Assembly (NCBI RefSeq): GCF_013408745.1
Contig: NZ_JACCBJ010000001.1
Location: forward strand, 3,782,001 to 3,846,000
Origin: Leifsonia soli
Lineage (GTDB): Bacteria > Actinomycetota > Actinomycetes > Actinomycetales > Microbacteriaceae
Length of the DNA stretch: 64,000 nucleotides
Direction of reading: 5' to 3'
The notes under the pieces were generated by a model. The model was not told where the DNA came from. It made no database searches and saw only the letters and a list, made by a program, of their open reading frames with translations. Positions 7,978 to 15,735 of the stretch are shown piece by piece. The position numbers and the translations under genes are program-made. The stretch's first letter is position 1. Every line of letters starts with the position of its first letter.

Positions 7978-9071
7978 GCGGCGGGCGCGTGGGCGTCGGC
8001 GTCATCGGCGCCGGTGTGATCAGCAACCAGTACCTGGAGAACCTCACCTCCTTCCCCGACCTGGATGTGCGCTTCGTCGCCGACATCGACCTCGACCGCG
8101 CCAGGGCGCAGGCCGACAAGTTCGGTGTTCCCGGTTCCGGCACGGTCGAGGAGCTGCTCGCCGACGAGGCCATCGAGATCGTCGTGAACCTGACGATCCC
8201 CAAGGTGCATGTCGAGGTGGCGCTGCAGGCGCTCGCCGCGGGCAAGAACGTGTGGAGCGAGAAGCCCTTCGCCCTCGACCGCGCCAGCGGCCGCGAGCTG
8301 CTCGACGCGGCGCACGCCGCCGGACTCCGCGTGGCCACCGCGCCGGACACGTTCCTCGGCTCCGGCATCCAGTCGGCTCGCCGCCTGATCGAGAACGGCG
8401 ACATCGGCGCGCCGCTGACCGCGCTGACGCTCATGCAGAGCCCCGGCCCGGAGTCGTGGCACCCCAACCCCGACTTCCTGTTCCAGGAGGGTGCCGGCCC
8501 GCTGTTCGACATCGGCCCCTATTACCTCACGGCCCTCGTGCAGATGTTCGGGCCGGTCGCCCGGGTGAGCGCCAGCGCCTCCCGCGCCCGCGAGACCCGG
8601 GTCATCGGCTCGGGCCCGCGCGCGGGCGAGGAGTTCGCCGTCACCGTGCCGACGCACGTCAGCGCCCTCTACGAGTTCGAGAGCGGGCAGACGGCGCAGG
8701 CTGTGTTCAGCTTCGACTCCAAGCTGGGCCGCACGCAGTTCGAGGTGGCCGGCGTCGACGGCACCCTCGTGGTGCCCGATCCCAACACCTTCGAGGGCGA
8801 GCTGCTCGTCCACGGAAGCGACGGCATCGAGACGTTCCCCTCGACCGGGACGACCGACTCCCGCGGCATCGGCGTGGTGGAGCTCGCGCGGGCCATCCGC
8901 GCGGGTGTTCCGGAGCGCGCATCCGGTGAGCAGGCGTATCACGTGCTCGACATCATGGTCTCGACCATCGAGGCGGGGGAGTCCCGCACCCCGGTCGAGG
9001 TCGAGAGCACGGTGAACGTGGCGCCGGCTCTCCCGGAGGACTGGGACCCGCGAGCGGCGACCCTGGCGTGA
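7974..9071 (+). CDS. Gfo/Idh/MocA family oxidoreductase
   Basis: A 365-residue dehydrogenase with 'VGVIGAGVISNQYLEN' at the N-terminus, 'AALAAGKNVWSEKP'-type catalytic segment ('NVWSEKPFALD') near residue 95, and 'AGPLFDIGPYYLTAL' in the C-terminal domain, where Tyr replaces the frequent His. It overlaps the upstream isomerase by four bases and is followed 13 bases later by another Gfo gene. It is likely one half of an oxidation/reduction pair in the sugar route. Confidence 0.9.
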   Translation: MSGGRVGVGVIGAGVISNQYLENLTSFPDLDVRFVADIDLDRARAQADKFGVPGSGTVEELLADEAIEIVVNLTIPKVHVEVALQALAAGKNVWSEKPFALDRASGRELLDAAHAAGLRVATAPDTFLGSGIQSARRLIENGDIGAPLTALTLMQSPGPESWHPNPDFLFQEGAGPLFDIGPYYLTALVQMFGPVARVSASASRARETRVIGSGPRAGEEFAVTVPTHVSALYEFESGQTAQAVFSFDSKLGRTQFEVAGVDGTLVVPDPNTFEGELLVHGSDGIETFPSTGTTDSRGIGVVELARAIRAGVPERASGEQAYHVLDIMVSTIEAGESRTPVEVESTVNVAPALPEDWDPRAATLA

Positions 9072-9084
9072 TGGGGGCCGAGCG

Positions 9085-10254
9085 ATGACGGACGGAGACC
9101 TGGCCGGCGCATCGGGCGGCGGAGCAGCGACCACGGGCGGGCTCACCCGGCGTGACGGCGGTACGGCAGGAGCGCGGCTCCGGGTCGCCATCGTCGGCGG
9201 CGGTTTCATGGCGGAGGTGCACTCGCGTGCGGCCCGTGCCGCGCGCGCGGACATCGCGGGCATCGTCTCGTCGACCCCGGAGCGCTCGGCGGCCGCCGCC
9301 GAGCGGCTGGGCATCGGCCGTTCCTACGGATCGCTCGATGAGCTGCTCGCCGACGACACGATCGACGTCGTGCACGTGACCACGCCCAATGCGCTCCACG
9401 CGGAGCAGGCCGCGGCGGTGCTGGCCGCGGGCAAGGACGTCGTCTGCGAGAAGCCGCTCGCCACCTCGGTCGCCGACGCGGAGCGCCTGGTGGCCGCAGC
9501 GGAGGGCCGCACGGCGACGGTCCCGTTCGTCTATCGATTCCACCCGCTCGTGCGGGAGGCCCGCGCGCGGTTCGCCTCCGGCGAGGCCGGGCGCGTGATG
9601 AGCATCAACGCCTCCTACCTGCAGGACTGGCTCCTGGGGTCCGGCGACGACAACTGGCGTGTGGATGCGGCGCAGGGCGGGCGGTCCCGGGCCTTCGCCG
9701 ACATCGGGTCGCACCTCGTCGACCTGGTCGAGTTCGTCAGCGGCGACCGTGTGAGCCGGGTGTCCGCCACCAAGCGCACCGTCTTCTCCGAGCGGGCGTC
9801 GCACGCGGCGATCACGACGGAGGACGCCGTCGCGGTGGTGGTCGAGACGCGTTCCGGGGCGCTCGGCACGCTGCTGGTGTCGCAGGTCGCTCCCGGTCGC
9901 AAGAACCGTCTCTGGCTCGAGATCGCCGGAAGCGTCGAAAGCGTCGCCTTCGACCAGGAGCAGCCCGAGACGCTGTGGGTGGGGCGGCGGAAGGGAAGCC
10001 TGATCATCCCGCGCGACGCCGACCAGCTCAGCGAGGACGCCGCACGCCTCTGCGTCGTGCCCTCCGGGCATCCGCAGGGCTATCAGGACGCGTTCAACGC
10101 GTTCGTCGCCGACAGCTACGCGGCGGTCGCGGGGGAGAACCCCGACGGGCTTCCGCGCTTCACCGACGGCCTCCGCGCCGTACGGGTCACCGACGCGGTG
10201 ATCGACTCGGCCGAGTCGGGCACCTGGATCGAGATGGGAACGAACAATGACTGA
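9085..10254 (+). CDS. Gfo/Idh/MocA family oxidoreductase
   Basis: A 389-residue dehydrogenase with a Gly/Ala-rich N-terminal extension of about 30 residues before 'VAIVGGGFMAEVHS'. The catalytic 'VVCEKPLATSV' and the C-terminal 'AFADIGSHLVDLVEF' (D-x-G-x-H) are intact. Its last eight bases overlap the next gene. It is the fourth Gfo enzyme within 7.4 kb. The four paralogues differ strongly in sequence, which argues for different steps or substrates rather than recent duplication. Confidence 0.9.
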   Translation: MTDGDLAGASGGGAATTGGLTRRDGGTAGARLRVAIVGGGFMAEVHSRAARAARADIAGIVSSTPERSAAAAERLGIGRSYGSLDELLADDTIDVVHVTTPNALHAEQAAAVLAAGKDVVCEKPLATSVADAERLVAAAEGRTATVPFVYRFHPLVREARARFASGEAGRVMSINASYLQDWLLGSGDDNWRVDAAQGGRSRAFADIGSHLVDLVEFVSGDRVSRVSATKRTVFSERASHAAITTEDAVAVVVETRSGALGTLLVSQVAPGRKNRLWLEIAGSVESVAFDQEQPETLWVGRRKGSLIIPRDADQLSEDAARLCVVPSGHPQGYQDAFNAFVADSYAAVAGENPDGLPRFTDGLRAVRVTDAVIDSAESGTWIEMGTNND

Positions 10255-11302
10255 CGCCACCAGTGCAGGCGGCTCGGAGACCACCGAGTCGGGCCGGACG
10301 CACCCGGTCACCCTCTTCACCGGCCAGTGGGCCGACCTCACTCTCGAGGAGGTGGCCAGGTACGCGAGCGAGTGGGGCTATGACGGCCTCGAGATCGCGT
10401 GCTCGGGCGAACACCTCGATGTGTGGCGCGCCGCCGAAGACGACGCGTACCTGCAGGGCCGCCTCGACATCCTCGACCGCTACGGCCTCAAGGTCTGGGC
10501 CATCTCCAACCACCTGAAGGGCCAGGCGGTCTGCGACGATCCGATCGACTTCCGCCACCAGGCGATCGTCGGCTCGAAGGTGTGGGGCGACGGCGACCCG
10601 GAGGGCGTGCGCCAGCGCGCCGCGGAGGAGCTCAAGCTCACGGCGAAGGTCGCCCGCAAGCTCGGCGTCGACACGGTCGTCGGGTTCACCGGTTCGAGCA
10701 TCTGGCCCTACGTCGCGCAGTTCCCGCCCGTGCCGGCCGAGGTGTTCGACCGCGGCTACCAGGACTTCGCCGACCGCTGGAACCCCATCCTCGACGTGTT
10801 CGACGGCGAGGGCGTTCGGTTCGCGCACGAGGTGCACCCGTCCGAGATCGCGTACGACTACTGGACGAGCGTCCGATCCCTCGAGGCGATCGACCACCGC
10901 GAGGCCTTCGGCTTCAACTGGGACCCGTCGCACATGATGTGGCAGGACATCGACCCCGTCGGGTTCATCATCGACTTCCAGGACCGCATCTACCACGTGG
11001 ACTGCAAGGACACCCGCCTGCGGCCGAAGAACGGCCGCGCCGGTGTGCTCGGCTCGCACCTGTCGTGGGGCGACCCGCGGCGCGGCTGGGACTTCGTCTC
11101 CACCGGCCACGGCGACGTGCCGTGGGAGGACGCCTTCCGGGCACTCGAGTCCATCGGTTACACCGGCCCGATCTCGATCGAGTGGGAGGACGCGGGGATG
11201 GACCGGCTGCACGGCGCCAAGGAGGCCGTCGGCTACATCCGCTCCCTGCTCTGGAAGCAGCCGACCGCCTCCTTCGACGCGGCGTTCAGCAACCAGGACT
11301 GA
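10247..11302 (+). CDS. Sugar phosphate isomerase/epimerase (TIM barrel)
   Basis: A 351-residue barrel, longer than the 7234 paralogue. Metal-site segments are visible: 'VRFAHEVHPSEIA', 'FGFNWDPSHMMW', 'IYHVDCKDTRL' and 'PISIEWEDAGMDR'. The Glu-Asp-His-Glu set is that of divalent-metal barrels in this family. It starts at ATG 10247 within the end of the preceding Gfo gene and is the last gene of the rightward operon. The likely role is isomerisation or beta-elimination of a keto-sugar; this is inference from family and context. Confidence 0.9.
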   Translation: MTDATSAGGSETTESGRTHPVTLFTGQWADLTLEEVARYASEWGYDGLEIACSGEHLDVWRAAEDDAYLQGRLDILDRYGLKVWAISNHLKGQAVCDDPIDFRHQAIVGSKVWGDGDPEGVRQRAAEELKLTAKVARKLGVDTVVGFTGSSIWPYVAQFPPVPAEVFDRGYQDFADRWNPILDVFDGEGVRFAHEVHPSEIAYDYWTSVRSLEAIDHREAFGFNWDPSHMMWQDIDPVGFIIDFQDRIYHVDCKDTRLRPKNGRAGVLGSHLSWGDPRRGWDFVSTGHGDVPWEDAFRALESIGYTGPISIEWEDAGMDRLHGAKEAVGYIRSLLWKQPTASFDAAFSNQD

Positions 11303-11311
11303 GTACGGCGT

Positions 11312-12247
11312 TCACGGAACGAGGACGAGGCGGTCGCGGGTCGTGGCCGCCTCGTCCCACGCCTGCTCCACCCGGGAGAGCGGGACCGCACGCGCTGCGG
11401 TGACTAACGCTCCGGACGCGACCTCGACGGCCAGGTCCGAGAGCTCCGCGACGATCGTGTCCGTCCTCACCGACCCCTGGCCGCTGCCGACGATCCGGAG
11501 ATCGACGGCACGGAGCGCCGCCGACGGGATCGGCGACTCCGGCCCGGCGACAGAGCCGATCTGCACCCAGGTGAGCGGCTGGTCGTCGCGTGCGCGGCGG
11601 GGGACGACAGCGCGCAGGGCGTCGGCGGTCGGCCGACCCCACAGGTAGTCCAGCACCACATCGACCTCGCTCGCCGCGCGACCCAGAGCCTCGGCATCAT
11701 CCAGTTCGACGACGACATCCGCGCCCGAGTCGGCCAGCCGGCCCGAATCCCGTCCGGCCGCGACCACATGCGCTCCGCCCAACCGCCGCGCGACCTGCAC
11801 AGCAAGCCCGCCGGCGTTCCCGGTCGCACCCAGGACCAGCACGCTCTGACCCGCGTGCAGCCGGGCACGCCGGCGCAGCGCGATCCACGACGACATGGCG
11901 GGATTCATCACGGCCGCCAACTGCACGGGATCGCTGTCGGGCGGCACGACGACGCTGCGCTGCAGGTCCACGACCGTCCGCTCCGCCATCGCCCCCTTCG
12001 CGGTGTCCGGGAGGAGGAAGTACCGCAGCGCACCGTCGGGCGTTCGGCCGACCCCGTCGATCCCGGGGATCAGCGGCAGTTCGCCGGTGCTGGTGTAGTG
12101 GCTGCCTGCTGCCTGGGATCGAACGCGGGGCGAGAGGGCCGCCGCGAGGACGTCGACCACGGCCTGGCCGGGTCGGGCCGCCGTCGGCTCCTCGACGTCC
12201 TGATAGCGAGGGGAGGCGCCGAACTCGGTGACGAGGGCTGCTTTCAT
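11312..12247 (-). CDS. MDR family oxidoreductase (zinc-free quinone reductase type)
   Basis: A 311-residue medium-chain reductase. The N-terminus 'MKAALVTEFGASPRYQDVEEP' opens a GroES-like domain, and 'VLVLGATGNAGGLAVQVA' is the NADPH loop. Two consecutive ATGs occur (12250 and 12247); TTGGAG lies at a workable distance only from the second. It is divergent from a MarR gene with a long inverted repeat between them, the classic arrangement of a MarR repressor controlling a detoxifying reductase. Confidence 0.87.
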   Translation of the reverse strand: MKAALVTEFGASPRYQDVEEPTAARPGQAVVDVLAAALSPRVRSQAAGSHYTSTGELPLIPGIDGVGRTPDGALRYFLLPDTAKGAMAERTVVDLQRSVVVPPDSDPVQLAAVMNPAMSSWIALRRRARLHAGQSVLVLGATGNAGGLAVQVARRLGGAHVVAAGRDSGRLADSGADVVVELDDAEALGRAASEVDVVLDYLWGRPTADALRAVVPRRARDDQPLTWVQIGSVAGPESPIPSAALRAVDLRIVGSGQGSVRTDTIVAELSDLAVEVASGALVTAARAVPLSRVEQAWDEAATTRDRLVLVP

Positions 12248-12258
12248 CATGACTCCAA

Positions 12259-12298
12259 TAGTTGGGATTACCAATCAAATGAATGGTAATCCCAACTA
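12259..12298. promoter_or_regulatory. MarR operator: perfect 15-bp inverted repeat
   Basis: TAGTTGGGATTACCA (12259-12273) and TGGTAATCCCAACTA (12284-12298) are perfect inverted repeats separated by ATCAAATGAA. Each arm is itself nearly symmetrical (TTGG-N5-CCAA and ATGG-N5-CCAA), so two MarR dimers could bind side by side. The element fills the divergent promoter region of the reductase and the MarR gene. Confidence 0.75.
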
Positions 12299-12316
12299 AT
12301 GCGCTACGCTAGCCCC

Positions 12317-12751
12317 ATGTCGGCATCCCCGCGTGACCACATCCCCGAACACCTTCTCGACGCGCTCGTGCAGACGGCGTTCGAGGTCATCGGAGTGGTC
12401 AGTCGTGTCGCGGCGGAGAACGACCTCTCGCTCACTCAGCTGCGGGTGCTCGCGATCCTGCGCGACCGGGAGCCCACCATGTCCGAGCTCGCCGCACACC
12501 TCGGCGTGGACCGCTCGTCGGTGTCCGGCCTGATCGACCGCGCGAACCAGCGGGGTCTCGTGACCCGCGTCCGGGACACGGCCGACCGCCGCTCCGCCCG
12601 CGTCGGACTCACCCCGGCCGGTCAGGAGCTGGCCGGCGCGGGAGCCGCGGCGATCCGTGACGGCATCGCACCCCTCCTCGCGGACCTGGACGAGGGGGAG
12701 CGCGTGCGGCTGGCCGAGCTCCTGGATGCGGTGCTGGGCGGCCGTCGCTGA
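12317..12751 (+). CDS. MarR family transcriptional regulator
   Basis: A 144-residue winged-helix regulator. The recognition region is 'TMSELAAHLGVDRSSVSGLI' (about residues 55-75), followed by the wing 'VRDTADRRSARVGLTPAG'. The ATG at 12317 is chosen over 12299: no ribosome site precedes either, but TACGCT at 12305-12310 is a -10 box placed six bases before 12317, which predicts a leaderless transcript. It probably represses itself and the divergent reductase through the 12259-12298 operator. Confidence 0.88.
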   Translation: MSASPRDHIPEHLLDALVQTAFEVIGVVSRVAAENDLSLTQLRVLAILRDREPTMSELAAHLGVDRSSVSGLIDRANQRGLVTRVRDTADRRSARVGLTPAGQELAGAGAAAIRDGIAPLLADLDEGERVRLAELLDAVLGGRR

Positions 12752-12805
12752 CACCGCGGCGAAAACGGGCCTGTGGGTCGCGCGGGCCGGCGACGGCCGC
12801 CCGTC

Positions 12806-13261
12806 TCACGCCACGTCGAGCACCCAGGTGACGCCGAAGCGGTCCGTCAGCATCCCGAACCCGGCCGACCAGGCGGAGGCGGCCAGCGGTTCCACGACCG
12901 CGGCGCCGTCGGAGAGCCGCTCCCAGTACCCGGTCAGCTCCTCGAGGGAGTCGGCGCGCACGGAGACGAAGGAGGGCTGATCGGTGATGGTCATCCCGTT
13001 CTCGCGTCGCGTCTCCGGTACCGGCCGGGCCGCGACCTGGTCACCGGCGCCCGGCACGTCGTAGGCCATCACGCGGAACCCGTCCGGGGAGACGACCTGG
13101 CCGAACACGATCCACTGCGCGCCGGGCAGCTCGGCGGGCATGCCGAAATCGGCATACGTCGCGGCGGTGACCGCGCCGCCGAACGCAGCGGCGTAGAAGT
13201 CGAGGGCGGCTCGGGCCTCGCCGTCGCGGAAATTGAGGTGCGTGGTGGTGGTGATGCTCAT
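12806..13261 (-). CDS. VOC family protein (PhnB/glyoxalase-like)
   Basis: A 151-residue protein starting 'MSITTTTHLNFRDGEARAAL' with 'DFYAAAFGG' next, the hallmark of PhnB-type VOC proteins. The repeat ends with 'GFGMLTDRFGVTWVLDVA'. These form metal-binding barrels used in dioxygenases, glyoxalases and resistance proteins; the substrate here is unknown. It is divergent from a WYL regulator and likely its target. The 13262-13360 gap contains a perfect 9-bp inverted repeat. Confidence 0.87.
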   Translation of the reverse strand: MSITTTTHLNFRDGEARAALDFYAAAFGGAVTAATYADFGMPAELPGAQWIVFGQVVSPDGFRVMAYDVPGAGDQVAARPVPETRRENGMTITDQPSFVSVRADSLEELTGYWERLSDGAAVVEPLAASAWSAGFGMLTDRFGVTWVLDVA

Positions 13262-13317
13262 GACTGTGCCTCTCGTCGTTGCGCCGGGCTTCTCCCGGCG
13301 CTGCCAGGCTCGCAGGG

Positions 13318-13342
13318 GTAGCGGACAGTTATGGTCCGCTAC
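13318..13342. promoter_or_regulatory. Inverted repeat, candidate WYL-regulator operator
   Basis: GTAGCGGAC (13318-13326) and GTCCGCTAC (13334-13342) are perfect inverted repeats around AGTTATG. The element lies between the divergent VOC and WYL genes, about 20 bases before the regulator's ATG at 13361. The position implies control of both genes by the WYL protein. Confidence 0.65.
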
Positions 13343-13360
13343 TGCGACGAGAATCGAATC

Positions 13361-14320
13361 ATGAACGCACCGTCGTCGCGCATGCTCACGATGCTCTCGC
13401 TGCTCCAGGCGCGGCGGGACTGGGGTGGACAGGCGCTCGCCGACCGCCTCGACGTCAGCACCCGGACCGTGCGGCGGGACGTGGACCGCCTCCGTGAGCT
13501 GGGCTACCGGATCGACGCGCTCAAAGGCCCGGACGGCGGGTACCGGCTGGCGGCGGGGTCGGAGCTCCCTCCGCTGCTGTTCGACGAGGACCAGGCGGTC
13601 GCCCTGTCCATCGCTCTGCAGAACGCCGGGGCGTCCGGGGCGGGGATCGAGGAGGCGGCCGCCCGGGCGCTCGCGACCGTCCGCCAGGTGATGCCGTCCC
13701 ACCTCCGGCACCGCGTCGACGGCATCCGCTTCGAGCGGCCCGTCGCGGGGCCGGCGGTCGATCCTGCGGTGCTGGGCGTGGTCAGCGACGCCGTCCACGG
13801 GAGGAAGGTGCTCCGGTTCGACTACGCCGGCTCGGAGGGGGCGCCCCGTCGCACCGAGCCGCACGGCCTCGTTGCGCGCGACGCCCGCTGGTACCTGGTG
13901 GCCTGGGACCTCGACCGGGACGACTGGAGGCTGTTCCGGCTCGACCGGCTGGCGCCGCGCACCCCGGCCGGCCCGATGTTCCGGCCGCGCGACATCCCCA
14001 CCGGTGACGCGGTGTCGTATGTTGCGGCGCGCTTCACCGGCGGCGACGGCAGCGATGGAGGCGGCTGGCCATACGTCGGAGAAGTCGTCATCGACCTCCC
14101 TGCGCGTGACGTCATCCCCTGGGTGGCGGACGGCGAGATCCACGACCGCGGCGACGGCACGACGCGTCTGGTGCTCGGCTCCTGGTCGTGGATCGGCCTG
14201 CTGGCCTCTCTCGCGCGGTTCGACGCGTCGTTCGAGATCGTCGGGCCTCCGGCGCTCGCCGACGCTGCCGCGGTGCTCTCCGACCGCCTCGGGCGCGCGC
14301 GTGGACGGCAGACGCAGTAG
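13361..14320 (+). CDS. YafY-type HTH/WYL domain transcriptional regulator
   Basis: A 319-residue regulator. An N-terminal HTH_11 domain reads 'GQALADRLDVSTRTVRRDVD' (about residues 18-45), then a WYL domain with 'VLRFDYAGSEGAPRRTEPHG' and 'ARDARWYLVAWDLDRDDWRL', and a C-terminal WCX region. WYL domains sense small ligands or nucleic acids. The start at 13361 is taken rather than 13331, because 13331 lies inside the inverted repeat. It is divergent from the VOC gene. Confidence 0.88.
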   Translation: MNAPSSRMLTMLSLLQARRDWGGQALADRLDVSTRTVRRDVDRLRELGYRIDALKGPDGGYRLAAGSELPPLLFDEDQAVALSIALQNAGASGAGIEEAAARALATVRQVMPSHLRHRVDGIRFERPVAGPAVDPAVLGVVSDAVHGRKVLRFDYAGSEGAPRRTEPHGLVARDARWYLVAWDLDRDDWRLFRLDRLAPRTPAGPMFRPRDIPTGDAVSYVAARFTGGDGSDGGGWPYVGEVVIDLPARDVIPWVADGEIHDRGDGTTRLVLGSWSWIGLLASLARFDASFEIVGPPALADAAAVLSDRLGRARGRQTQ

Positions 14321-14367
14321 GTATCCTCAGTACTCACCGAAAAGACCGATGGGCGAACGGAGCAGCT

Positions 14368-15615
14368 GTGGCCAGAGGAGCCAACCTCCCCGCCATCGCG
14401 GCGTTCAACGAGACGGTGGTGCTGGATGCCGTCCGGCGATCCCCGGACGGCTTCAGTCGCGTCGAGCTCGCCGCCCGCACCGGCCTCTCCGCGCAGACCG
14501 TGACGAACGTGACCCGCCGCCTCCTCGATCGGGGGTTCATCCGCGAGGCAGGGACGCGCAGCGAGGGGAGTCCGGGCAAGCCGCGCACCATCCTGCGCCT
14601 GGAGCCGGGCGGGGCCCACGCGATCGGAGTCCACCTCGACCCGACGGTGATCGCCTGCGTGCTCCTCGACCTCGCGGGAGCGGTGGTCGCCCAGGCGCAC
14701 CGTCCCTCCCCGCCGGACGGCGACGCCGCCGCGACGCTCGCGGCAGCCGTGGATGCGATCCGCGAGGTGCTGCAGACGCCGGGCGTCGACCCGGAGCGAG
14801 TGATCGGCGTCGGGGTCGCCGCACCCGGGCCCATCGACGCCGAGCGGGGAGTGGTGATCCGCCCTCCGCTGGCTCCTGGCTGGAACGACCTTCCCCTGCG
14901 GGATGAGCTGGCGCAGGCCACGGGACTGCTCTGCCTGGTCGCGAAGGACGTCACCTGCGCGGCCGTCGCCGAGCGGTGGCGGGATCCGGCGGGGGCCTCG
15001 CAGGACTACGCGTTCGTCTACTACGGCACCGGCGTCGGCGTCGGTCTGGTGCTGGGCGGAGAGGTCTACACCGGGTCCAGCGATAACGCCGGGGACGTCG
15101 GGCACACGCTCGTGGATCCGGAGGGCGTGCGCTGTTCGTGCGGGCGGCGGGGATGCTACGGCGAGTCCGTCCGCCCGTACCGCCTGGTCATGCAGGGACT
15201 GTGGTCGGGCGTCCTCACGCCACCCCCGGGCACGGCCGTCGTGCAGGGAGAGGATCTCCGCCTCGATGTGGAGACCGTCGACCGGCTGTTCTCCGAGCTC
15301 GCGGCCGCTGCGGAGGCCGGGCATACGGGAGCGCAGGAGATCGTCGACAGGAGCATCCGCCATTCGGCCTTCTTCGCATCCAATCTGTCGGCCCTGCTCG
15401 ACCTCGACCGCGTGGTCTTCGGCGGCCCGTCGTGGGCACGCGTCGCGCCGCGCTACCTCGATCAGCTGCCGGGGCAGCTGGCCGAGCTCGACACCGGGGT
15501 CCTGACCCACGGCGTCGCGATCGCCGGCAGCGCGATCGGCGACGATGTCGCGGCGGTCGGGGCGGCCGCCCTCGTCCTCGACGGCACATTCTCACCGCGC
15601 TCCATCCTGCGGTAG
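14368..15615 (+). CDS. ROK family transcriptional regulator
   Basis: A 415-residue protein. The N-terminal winged helix 'SRVELAARTGLSAQTVTNVT' is followed by a ROK domain with 'AIGVHLDPTVIACVLLDLAG', 'YYGTGVGVGLVLGGEVYTG' and a complete zinc motif 'CSCGRRGCYGES'. The usual EIGH catalytic segment reads DVGH, so kinase activity is doubtful. GTG 14368 has GGAG five bases ahead. It lies directly upstream of the alpha-mannosidase in the same direction and is the likely regulator of that gene. Confidence 0.9.
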   Translation: MARGANLPAIAAFNETVVLDAVRRSPDGFSRVELAARTGLSAQTVTNVTRRLLDRGFIREAGTRSEGSPGKPRTILRLEPGGAHAIGVHLDPTVIACVLLDLAGAVVAQAHRPSPPDGDAAATLAAAVDAIREVLQTPGVDPERVIGVGVAAPGPIDAERGVVIRPPLAPGWNDLPLRDELAQATGLLCLVAKDVTCAAVAERWRDPAGASQDYAFVYYGTGVGVGLVLGGEVYTGSSDNAGDVGHTLVDPEGVRCSCGRRGCYGESVRPYRLVMQGLWSGVLTPPPGTAVVQGEDLRLDVETVDRLFSELAAAAEAGHTGAQEIVDRSIRHSAFFASNLSALLDLDRVVFGGPSWARVAPRYLDQLPGQLAELDTGVLTHGVAIAGSAIGDDVAAVGAAALVLDGTFSPRSILR

Positions 15616-15657
15616 CGCAGCGGATGCCTCCGGTCGGCGGAGATCTCCGCGCCTCTC

Positions 15658-15687
15658 TTGCGCCCATAAATCAAATTGTTTTATAAA
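15658..15687 (+). promoter_or_regulatory. Promoter in an AT-rich island upstream of the alpha-mannosidase
   Basis: TTGCGC (15658-15663), an 18-base spacer and TATAAA (15682-15687) form a plausible promoter. The run 15665-15690 is strikingly AT-rich for this genome and includes AATT-N8-AATT symmetry, which may be a site for the upstream ROK regulator. Confidence 0.5.
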
Positions 15688-15735
15688 TTAGTCAGCCGGT
15701 CATCGGGTCGGCGGCCTCTCACGCAAGGAGAACCG

